Of a stretch of 64,000 nucleotides of DNA, positions 35,870-45,223 are shown piece by piece. The notes below the pieces were generated by a model. The model ran no database searches. It saw only the letters and a program-made list of their open reading frames with translations, and was not told the DNA's origin. Source of the stretch: Corylus avellana (taxonomy: Eukaryota > Streptophyta > Magnoliopsida > Fagales > Betulaceae); NCBI RefSeq assembly GCF_901000735.1, contig NC_081544.1, positions 34,485,235 to 34,549,234 of the forward strand, written 5' to 3'. The position numbers and the translations under genes are program-made. Within the stretch, counting starts at the first letter, position 1. The number at the start of each line of letters is the position of its first letter.

Positions 35870-38800
35870 TCACTGAAATCTCCTGTAATGATCCCTAGTA
35901 AAGAAGGGGTGCCTTAGGGCGTCCCGAGCTGTTAGTCGGTTGGAGGGGTCATATCTAAGCAGACCTTGCAATAGGTCTATGAGATCCCCAGCTGAGTGAT
36001 CTACGTGCTGCATCACTAGATTCTGACAATGAAAAAAGGGCTAATATCCATTAAATGCAAGGCAAAATCATATACATAGCTTTTCCTGAACATCATTTCC
36101 CAAAGACAAAAGGAAAAGTGTAATGCTAGGGAAATAGATCTTCTTACACACCTGAAGACGAGGTAGCTTCATAACAGATTTAATACTTTCACGAGAGGCT
36201 GCACCTTCCGGCCAGTCCAACCTACCCCTTCTGACATACTTCTCAGCATGGCGGCTGAAACAGGAATAATTGTAAACATAAATGAACAAATATTTTCTAT
36301 AAAACATCAAACTGCTGACATTAACAATGGAAATCCTCAGATGGGGGACGCACTCGGCTCTTTTCAACATGTGCTGAGGTAATGGGCCAAAAACCCTTTC
36401 CATCATGGCTAGATGCTCAAAGTTCTCATGTGTCTGAAATAAAGCTTCTCCCTGCAATCAATTGCATTTCTTTATCGGCATTTGTAACATTTGCACAGTA
36501 AAACCATCTAGCTTACAGATCTGAGATGTTAGACATACGGAGCATAATTCCACCAAAATACAACCAACACTCCATATGTCACATGGATAACTCCATCCAA
36601 GTCCTGGAAAGACATATAGAGCTTATACCAATAAACTTCAACAAATTAAAGAAAGGGAATGAAAATCCAGAGAGAAATCAAAACACGAGCATACCAAGAA
36701 TAACCTCAGGTGCACGGTAATGTCTGGTAGAGACAATATAGTTGTGATCTTGGTGCTCATAAGCTGTGCTGCCAAAATCAATAACCTTAATTGCACTAGA
36801 TTTTGGCAACCGCTTATAATAGGCTCCCTCTTTAAGTGACCGGGATGTAACCTGTAGTAGATTAAGAAGTGCTTAAAGGCTTTTCAAGGAACAAGAAAAG
36901 CAAAAAACTGAGAAATGTGCAAAGCAGAAACTGGCATACCTTATAGTCAGGTACTTTCACAAACTCTGGCGAAACAAAAAGTATGTTCTCAGGCTTCAAG
37001 TCAGTATGGATGAGGCGCAAATCATGCATGACTGCAAAATTTCATAGACCATAACCAACATAAGGACACACATATCATTGCCTTAAACATAAACATTAAT
37101 CCAGCCTCAAACTAAGTATTTTCATTTCTATTAACCAGAATATCAAAAACAGGGAGAGACTAAGTGCCTAGGGGAAGAAAATCATGCGAACAATCACATA
37201 AAACTTCACTAAACAAACCCAATGATGAGAATGCTTCTAAATTCCCTCAACAGTAAAATGAATATTTTCAAGCAATTCCCACTAGAACTGTTGCCATCAA
37301 CATTGAAAAGCAGAAAAGAGACAGCAGAAGTAACAACTACACACATGCCACACATTCCAACAGTTGTCTGCCAAGCTCACGGACAAGATCAACGGGAAAT
37401 GGGCGATAATTATTTTTCCGAAGAAAATCGTATAAGCTTGGTCCAAGCATCTCAAAGACCTGTTAAGACCATTTAAATCCAGAGGCAAGTCTTAACCCGC
37501 AAAAATATTTATGAAGCTGGGAAAATCATGCTATCATAAATCAACTGATACTTACAATACATATATGGTTACGATAGTCAAACCAATTCCGTATTTGGAC
37601 ACAACTGCAAAAAATAAAACCACTTAACTGATATGAAATTCACCTTAAAACTGAGGAAGAAGAAGGACATATAACTTAATAAGAAAAACTACACTTACCG
37701 ACTGCCATTTCTGTCAGACTTTCCAAGCAACTTGAGCACATCAATTTCTATCATTGCTGCTTCACGGTACTTCTTAATACTTCTCACAACTTTTATGGCA
37801 ACCATCTCCCTTGTTTCTCTATCCCAGCATTCAAGAACCTGACCGAAGGTGCCTGCAAAATGAATATATATGAGAAATGCATGGAATGAGGAAACATACT
37901 GTCAAAATAAGAATCCATTCGTAGAATCTAAACTGTGAGTAAAAAAACTAACCTTCACCAATCTTTCTGTGGATCTTATCTGCCATCAGGAAAGCACACA
38001 CAAGAACAATTTAATCAGAATAAGAATTACAAAATCTAACCAACAGATTTCAAATTTCAAGAGGGAAGTTTCCAAACTTATCAGATCAGAGTATTTTGTC
38101 ATGGGCACAGGAAGAAGGAAAAATTAAATATAAGGAAATAGAATAGATGGCATAAATTCCAAAGGATTAATGGGCATTTGGGGTGGATGATTTTTTTTTT
38201 TCAGGGGTGAGGAGTGATTGATTACAAAGACTTTTTAGGCTCCTGTTGTAGAAGATAGAGAACTAGTAAGACTAAGAGCCTAAGGAGCTTCAAAAACCTA
38301 TACAAATTGCATACAAACACAATGTATATTACCAATTCCTCATCAACTCCACTGAATTTGGATATTGGGAATTATTTTACTTACAAATAAGATTCATAAT
38401 TAAAAATTGGATGTCTGAATGAATATAGTTTTAGAAACCTCTGCAAAGAAAACATTAAGAAGATAACAAAAAGATGATGCACTTTCGCTCATCTGGTTGG
38501 TGGAAAGTTTATCATGCAGTGTCAGTAAGGCAGATAATGAATGTAATAGAAAGCATTTCAATGGTGATTAAGTGTAATTACAGCGAGATGTCAAATTATC
38601 TCCAAGTGCAAATATGTAATGTCCATCTTTGTCATCATCACGCCACGGGGGGGAGCCTTTTTGAGTCAATCCCTTTACAAACAGACTAGCATGATCTGGA
38701 AGTACCCTTGAAGGTCCAAAGCTTGTCCCATTACCAACATCTTGCCCACAATACATTCCTGACTGAGCCTACACACAGGCCAGACACAGTCATATATTCA

Positions 38801-39641
38801 TACTCCGCTAAACAAACAGTAATAACAGAAGTTCACCCCCCATAAAAAAAAAAAAACCACTATTCCTTTCAAGATTTTCTCATCAACCAAACAGAAATCA
38901 GTTTATGCAAAATGATAAAAGCACAGCACATAATAACCATAAACCTGTCCAAATCTACCACGGCCTATTCGATCATTAACATCAATTAATATATAAGGAT
39001 ATAAATAGACGGTAACAATATAAAGTTAATATGCCATATTCACCCGAAATAGCACAACTCAATGCTACAAAAAATCTCTGTTAGGCCAGAAATTTTTTCC
39101 AAAAGGGTAAAATTGCAAGAGAACCCACAGATCAACCATTTCACATTTTTTTGTTTTTCTCTTCATGCAAATATTTCTTTATTTATTTTTGTTCCTTTTC
39201 TTTGTAAATTATCAAAAATCAGCATTTCTATTCATATACGACAAGAACTTCCACTTTCTCCGGCACATTCCGTCTAGTATATGAAATAACCGAAACGAAA
39301 ATTTTCCAGGAGAGAAAAATTTATAGGAGTAAGCAAATTTCCCCATAAGAAAAATCCATACAGAAAATTAATCATCCTAAAAAATTCCCATGATATCTTC
39401 CGAACACAAGTTTCTCCTATAGAGACATTTTCCCGGAAATATTTTCCGGCACAAGAAACAGAGCCTAGAAAGAAATATATTAAAAAAAAAAAAAAAATCT
39501 AAGAAAATTCATGAAAAAATAAACAAGCAAAAATTGTACCTTCGGTTGGGCTTGAGGTACCTCCCAAGCTAACCTGGGCCTCTTCCTGGGGCGCCGATCC
39601 ATGTGAGAAAGAGGGAACTCACTTACATATTCCATCTCCAT
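35870..39641 (-). CDS. AFC2: LAMMER (CLK-type) dual-specificity kinase AFC2 (12 exons)
   Basis: AFC2 phosphorylates SR splicing factors in the nucleus and so influences alternative splicing. Exons, minus strand: 39641-39540, 38768-38582, 37979-37953, 37852-37699, 37604-37556, 37459-37345, 37031-36940, 36851-36695, 36603-36539, 36451-36354, 36254-36152, 36022-35870. They sum to 1302 nt (433 aa; Arabidopsis AFC2 about 427), and all junctions keep frame. The N-terminus has [15 protein letters not shown]; exon 2 encodes [20 protein letters not shown]. The kinase core has the glycine loop IGEGTFGQV, Lys126, HTDLKPEN (Asp222), DFGST (Asp267) and the diagnostic EHLAMMER (328-335). The tail is [14 protein letters not shown]. 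Exon 3 is only 27 nt and completes the glycine loop. Arabidopsis AFC2 is itself alternatively spliced and temperature-responsive. Confidence 0.95.
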
Positions 39642-39646
39642 CTCAT
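39623..39646 (-). promoter_or_regulatory. Short frame overlapping the AFC2 start codon
   Basis: An ATG at 39646 opens a seven-codon frame (MRWRWNM then TAA) in a different register, five bases before the AFC2 ATG and overlapping its first codons. Scanning ribosomes would meet it first. Its effect on AFC2 translation is inference. Confidence 0.5.
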
Positions 39647-40370
39647 CTGACACACAAACGCTAACTCTAACCCTAGCCCTAGGTTGATTGATTGACGGAT
39701 TGGCCGATTGATCGGTTATTCTACGACGGGATAATCAAAACAGGTCTGCAGAGCTGAGAGTGAGAGAGAAATAGCCCGAACCACTGGCTCATTAGCCATT
39801 GTTCTTTGCGAGCCATCCCGAGCCGTTGGATTGGTTTCTGAGGGTTAATCTGCAACGTTAGTTGTGGATTCTATCTAACCCGTGGTTAAACTTGAGTTAG
39901 CTTTTCTTTTTCCTCTTCGAATATACAACTTTGAGTCTGTGACTATTTCTGTAGCCATTGATATACAGATTTTCTCAAAATCAATATTCTGTTATTTAAT
40001 CATTTTTACAATAATTTTTTATTTCCTCACTTAATAATATTTCAGAATAGTTTCTTATTTAAGACGTCAAATAATGTCCACTCTTGAAAATATATGATTG
40101 AGAATGTATATAGAATTTCTCTTAAATTTTAGTGATCAGCTCCATTTCAAGTGTCCGGTTGGGCTAAACACCATGGTTCTTAAAAGTTTAAAAGAAAAAT
40201 TCAACAAGTTTTCATCTTTGAAGTATAATTTTTTTTTTTTAAAAAAATAATAATAATTCATCTAAGGGCTAATCAACATTGTCATGTTAATTCAATAAAA
40301 TAAGAGTGGGATGAGAGTGAGATTTGTTAGAGCAATGATTAATTGATTAAATTTACATCTTCCTATCTGC
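39647..40370. other. AFC2 upstream region and spacer
   Basis: This includes the AFC2 leader and promoter (minus-strand gene) and AT-rich spacer. No clear elements were recognised. Confidence 0.4.
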
Positions 40371-41344
40371 TTAAGTTTTTGAAACAACTGATAATTTAAC
40401 ATGGTATTAGAGTCAAAAGTTTGATTGTGCAAAATCACATCAGAATCAGAATTCCTCACAATTTCTCTAAAATTGCTGAATCTACAATTTTGACAATCCA
40501 AATGTAATCCTGTAGAATCAGGTATATTTTCTCATTCTCTTTGTAATTGTAATCAAATGATTGATAATTAAATCCTTGTGATTTGATTAAAATCGCAAAG
40601 ATATGGAAATATATTCCAACACAAACTAAATCAGCAAAGATCATGTTAAGGCAATTCTCATGGTAAGAGCTACTGGACTTTCCAAGATTACTCCTACCCA
40701 TAACATATGTGACCATTGCTTTACTCATGCGACAATATGCTATTGTGGTTGCTTTAAATTTAATAGCTTTTAATACAAGCATGACTTATTACAACATAGT
40801 AATTTTATAAGTTTCTATTGTATCCCTAAAAAAATGAGGTGGTTTTTAAAATTACTATTTGATCAAAATTTAATAATGATCAATCACAAACCCAATAATA
40901 ATTTTAAGAGTCACATCATTATTTGAGTGATATAAGAATAATTTATAGCATTACTCATTACAGCAACAATAAAGCTAATAATACTGTTTGTGTATGAGGC
41001 ATAAGCGCCAATCAGGTGGCAACACAAGCAAGATCAAGGAACAAATACATCAATGGAAGGATCATTGCACAACAATGGAGGTATGTTTTAATTAAAGATT
41101 TACCTATTTTGTGAATAGAAATGAGAATATTTACATAAAATTAATTAATCCCTCTTATTGCTTATCAGACAATGAGAAACATAACAAAATTTAAACCTCT
41201 GTTGAAAAGAGCATATTGATTAAATACATGGGCGAAAATAGAATGTTTAATTTGGGAGAGCAAATTTTTTTAAAAAAAAAATCTTGAGGGGGTAAAAGTT
41301 AATTTTTAAATGTATATTTATTTATTTTTCGTAAGCCAAGCCAA

Positions 41345-41512
41345 GGAGTTGTTCCGCTAATTACGAAGTCAATTGGCCTTTCCGTCTGTTTGAGGATAAA
41401 GGGTCTTGAACCCCTCAGGTTTCCTCTTACTATAAATTTGATTGCAATAGATATTGATATTGACGTGAAGAATGAGACTCTATATGTATTATCGTCCGAT
41501 TATTTATGCTTA
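41345..41512 (-). other. Nuclear copy of plastid trnL-UAA DNA (NUPT), copy A
   Basis: Read on the minus strand this carries plastid-like trnL(UAA) sequence: the end of the group I intron (atttatagtaagaggaaa), the 3' exon T-arm (ggttcaagaccctttatcct) and part of the trnL-trnF spacer (gtcaattg to attagcgg). It is diverged and has a deletion at the intron-exon junction compared with copy C, so it is not a functional tRNA gene. Identification rests on memory of the widely used trnL-F plastid region. Confidence 0.75.
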
Positions 41513-41750
41513 GAAGAGAAAATAAGTAAAGTGAAATGAAGAGAAACAATTTTATGATCTAATTTTTGTTTTATTGTATAAAATGGTGTATATGATTACA
41601 AACTAAGGAGATTTCAATCACAGAATAATGCATAAAATAAGGAGATTTCAATTATTATGATTACAAGCTATGTTAGAAAAATATTATGGGTTACTATCAG
41701 ATATATGCTTGGCTGTAGGAGACTAAGTCTCAAGTGACAAAAAAAAAAAT

Positions 41751-41897
41751 GGTGCAAGTGCAATTAGCATGATCTGGGCAATGGCTGAGCCTGCTAGAAA
41801 CACGAGTGATCAAGAAACAGAACTGAGAACACGATGTAAGAAGTTGCGTTAAGAAATGTGAAGTCATTGAAATTGACATCCAGACTAAGTAGAAGAA
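41751..41897 (+). pseudogene. P450 exon 2 relic, copy A (truncated)
   Basis: The run gcaattagcatgatctggg and following bases match the I-helix region of the intact CYP71 genes (GAISMIWAMAEPARN versus GAITMAWAMAELVRN). Homology then fades through indels and stops at a deletion scar (41887-41913). It has no exon 1 and no heme-binding loop. A matching relic lies in copy B and a longer one in unit 2. Confidence 0.75.
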
Positions 41898-41913
41898 ACG
41901 AATTCTTCTACTT
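41887..41913. repeat. Perfect inverted repeat at the P450 relic deletion junction
   Basis: 11-bp arms (aagtagaagaa / ttcttctactt) around acgaa. In unit 2 the left arm instead continues into P450 sequence for 1.4 kb. The arm plus loop also matches gaaacgaattcttc found 55 bp downstream. The same junction is at 45681-45707 in copy B. Confidence 0.85.
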
Positions 41914-42067
41914 AAGAAGGGACACAGGGTATGTAGATTCACGTAAACCATTTGGAGTATCGAGGAAACGAATTCTTCGTAGTATTCAAATTCTTCGTCT
42001 TATTATAAAACTTATCGTCTTATTATAAAATGATAGCATATGTGCTTACGATCCCCGTGAGGAGCTG

Positions 42068-42313
42068 GTGAATATTACATATGAAGACAACCGTGACCAA
42101 TTCAACCCATGCTGCCATGTAAATTCCAACTTCATCTTCATTTATAGTAGGAATGGTCATGAGAGTTCTCATTTACCATGGTGGTTACGTACCCTGAATA
42201 CATGTGCTTTGTTGGAGGAGATATTTATGGCCAAAGAGAAATTGACTTGGATGAATTCGACGAAGGAAATTTATGACCAAGACAAAAATGAATACGACGG
42301 CAAAAATCGTTAG
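42068..42313 (+). other. Unrecognised 81-codon frame, shared by three copies
   Basis: The frame starts with an ATT-type codon, not ATG, and is preceded in frame by residues like AYDPREELVN. The same frame is intact in copy B (45862-46107) and broken by a TAG in unit 2 (56346-56528). I recognise no family; it may be a relic of a larger gene. It is recorded because it is conserved between copies, not because it looks functional. Confidence 0.3.
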
Positions 42314-42639
42314 GGAAGATGAAGATGACAGTGGCACAAGAGATATAGAGGGATTATGTTTATTTAGTTTGACGTAGAATGTGTGTTGGAGCCTCAAAAT
42401 GACGTGAAAAAACTTATTTATTATTTTTTAAAAGCATAAATAAAAAAAGAAAACGTGTCTTATTTTTATTGGGTGTGATATGACAATGCAACAGTTTCCG
42501 TTAAGTCATTTAATGAAAAATGAGTTCATGGAGTAAAATGTTATTTTGGCATACCCTAATGAGCTATAAATTATTTTTTAAATCACAAAAAGTGATTTGT
42601 AAATTAGATCAACCACCGAGACCAATTTTGCATTTATCT

Positions 42640-42832
42640 TTTTTTTAAAAAAAAAAAAAATAGAGTGGCTGGGATTTCTGCTGGACAAATTTTTGGAGGG
42701 GTTGTGTTTTATAAAAAGGAGGGGCTGGCTATGGGTTGGGGTATATTTTAAAAAATAAATTAATTAAAAATTACAAAAAAATAAAGCAGGGGCGCCTGCC
42801 CCTATGTAGCCCTTGCTATATCCGTCATTGAA
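42640..42832. mobile_element. Possible right end of a hAT-like element
   Basis: The stretch ends gcaggggcgcctgcccc ... atatccgtcattg, close to the subterminal and terminal sequence of the element at 30141-30889. A matching left end was not found, so this is a partial or diverged copy. It recurs at about 46434-46626 and 56925-57114. Confidence 0.45.
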
Positions 42833-43048
42833 AGGAGACTTGTGCAGCAATGGCGTTCTTGCAAAATAAAAATAAGGTCAGGGATTCGGCTCCTCTCCAG
42901 TTCATTTATGGACCGGAGAGGAGCCATTTCAAGGTCAGGATCTCTTGAAAGAGATCCAATGACCAAAAATGCGTCATGTGTCCCATTATAAAAAAATTAA
43001 TAAAATATTAATTATTATTTTTAAAAAATAAAAAAGAAAATATAATTA

Positions 43049-43318
43049 TTTTTTTGGTTTGATTTGGCCCTTGGGAGGTGGCCGGACCACCCCCCAAGGC
43101 CACCGTTTGCCTTGGGCCACCCCTATGGCCCTTGGCGGTGGCCAATCCACCCCCAAGGGACTTCGGCCACCCCCAAACTGGCCAAACCCATTTTATCTTA
43201 AAATGGGTTTGGCCCTTGGAGGTGGCCAATCTACCCCCCAAGGGTCTTTGAGGGTAGCTTCGGCCACCCTCAAGGCCAAATGGTAGACCACCCCAAGGGC
43301 CAAATCAAACCAAAAAAG
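43049..43318. mobile_element. GC-rich foldback element, copy A
   Basis: Arms of at least 25 bp: ttttttggtttgatttggcc at the left and the reverse complement at the right end. The inside is dense in GGTGGCC/GGCCACC and CCCAAGGGCC motifs that pair across the element. A second inverted repeat lies outside it (ggctcctctcc / ggagaggagcc at about 42888-42926). Copies are at 46843-47112 and 57325-57598; the unit 2 copy has internal gains and losses. Long frames through it are by-products of its composition. Confidence 0.75.
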
Positions 43319-43670
43319 AAAATATTTTTATTATTATTTTATTTTGTATTTATTTTTAAAGAGTAAAATAATATTTTCTTATTATTTTTAAAGTGGGCCA
43401 CGTGTCTGGTTGATGGAGAGATCCTAGCCATCAACTGGTTCCTAAGGTCAAAGGTTATTCGACCGAGACCGAAAACTCTGTCACACTTAAATTAGCATAT
43501 ATATATTTATTTAAGAAATGAGAAAATAATATAAAATTGCTTCTAGGTTCTAAATAAACCGGTATATGTGTGAGAGGTATGAAAGAGGGAGGAGATAAGA
43601 GAGCGATAGAGAGAGAGTGGAGTGAGAGTGTCTAAATAAGATAGAGTGGATGATGACATAGTGTAAATAA

Positions 43671-43918
43671 GTATAAAAAGAATGAGACCCGCTAAGAGAT
43701 ATTTTCTCCCCAACATGCCTGTTTCTTTTATAAGTATAAAAAGAACAAGACCCGCTAGGAGATATTTTCTCCCCAACATGCCTGTTTCTTTTATAAGTAT
43801 AAAAAGAATGAGACCCGCTAGGAGATACTTTCTCCCCAACATGCCTGTTTCTTTTATAAGTAAAAAGAATGAGACCCGCTAGGAGATATTTTCTCCCCAA
43901 CATGCCTGTTTCTTTTAT
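43671..43918. repeat. 63-bp minisatellite, four units, copy A
   Basis: Units start at 43671, 43734, 43797 and 43860; the fourth lacks three bases near its start. Each holds gagacccgctaggagatatt and ccccaacatgcctg. As 63 is divisible by 3, open frames run through on both strands (for example RRYFLPNMPVSFIS repeated), but there is no sign of a gene around them. Confidence 0.9.
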
Positions 43919-44702
43919 TCTGTAATATTCGATTTGGGACCTACAATCAATAGACAGAAATTATATTGTCATATTGTGCTCCTATTTTTCTTTTTTTTCT
44001 TTTTTTTTTTTTTTATGTCTTTCTTTTTGTGTTATGCGACGCTGTGAAAGAAAGTGCCAGATTAAATGCGCGCGGTCCATTTAATCAGTCGTAACCATTT
44101 TATATATCGAAATATTGAATCCTTATAAAATAAAAGTATACCAAATAAACCCTTATAATAAACCCTTATAAAACTATATCAAATACATTCAAGTTAGAAA
44201 AAGGTTCCCAAATATAATTAAAATACGAGAATTTAGGTATAAGGTTTTCTAATTGTCTCTTTTAAATTATACCATTTAAAAGTTGATTAAATGGTTCAGA
44301 AATAAAAGTTGATTATTGAATGTGTTTGATGATCTGTAAGGTGAATCACGTAAATTAACACTAGGCAAATCAGATTTGTCTTTCGAAATATTTTAGTTCA
44401 GAAATTGACAAAACTGTCTACATAGACTACATCAGAGGAACGAAATGAGGCAAAGGTAGTGCAATAAAGATCTAATTTTTGTTTAATTATTTCCTCAAAT
44501 CTTAAATATCTCATACGAGTCTAGGCTCCGTTTACTTCGACGTAAAATGATTTCCGTATTTTACGGTGTTTACCTCGACGTAAAATAGTGGTCAACGGAA
44601 AATATTTTCCTTTTGACCAAAAATTCTTATTTAATTTTAGGAAAATGAAAACCGTAAACCATTTTCCGACTATGAGTAACTCATTCTTAAATTTATAGAT
44701 CT

Positions 44703-45123
44703 TGCCAAGACCCGCATAGAACCTCGTCGGGACTTGTCCGGGTTCCACCCGGGACTTGACCGGGACCTGATCGAGACTTGACCGGGACCTGATCGAGACT
44801 TGACCGGGAATTGTCCGGGACCCGCACAGGTACCCGGAGGGACCTACCCGGGACCTAACCGGGACTTGCCCGGGACATGACCGGGACCCACACGGGACCT
44901 GCCCGGTACTCGACTGGGACCCGCCCTGGACCCGCCCTGGACCTGCCTGGGACTTGCCCGGGACCCGCTCAGGACTTGCCCGGGACCTAACCGGGACCCG
45001 CCCGGGAGTTGCCTGGAACCTTCTCGGGACCCGACCAGGACTTGACCGGGACTTGCCCGGGACATGACTGGGACCCGCCCGGGACCTGCTCGGGACTCGC
45101 TTGGGACCTGACCGGGACCCTCC
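44703..45123. repeat. 11-bp GC-rich minisatellite next to gap 2
   Basis: About 38 degenerate copies of ccgggacYYgM (for example ccgggacttga, ccgggacctga, ccgggacccgc) run from about 44703 to the gap. Composition is far more GC-rich than the surroundings. It does not occur in the matching position of copy B or unit 2. The array may continue into the gap and may be why assembly broke there. Confidence 0.9.
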
Positions 45124-45223
45124 NNNNNNNNNNNNNNNNNNNNNNNNNNNNNNNNNNNNNNNNNNNNNNNNNNNNNNNNNNNNNNNNNNNNNNNNNNNNN
45201 NNNNNNNNNNNNNNNNNNNNNNN
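45124..45223. other. Assembly gap 2 (100 N)
   Basis: Exactly 100 N, bounded by the 11-bp minisatellite on the left and by NUPT sequence on the right. Confidence 1.

Larger units (their letters stand above)
41441..44518. repeat. Copy A of a 3.1-kb repeated block, left of gap 2
   Basis: Near-identical to 45224-48475 (offset 3,783, then 3,794 after an indel in an A-run). Differences seen are few: A-run length near 41741, a g/a change near 43660, a small indel near 44425, and a 171-bp MITE present only in copy B. Right of 44518 the sequence diverges into the 11-bp minisatellite that runs to the gap. Confidence 0.9.

Noticed and set aside
43008..43286. Gly/Pro-rich small proteins on both strands
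   Set aside because: They are by-products of a GC-rich foldback element; both strands are open because the element is an inverted repeat.
43671..43918. CRISPR-like array
   Set aside because: Whole 63-bp units repeat with no unique spacers, and the genome is a plant's; it is a minisatellite.
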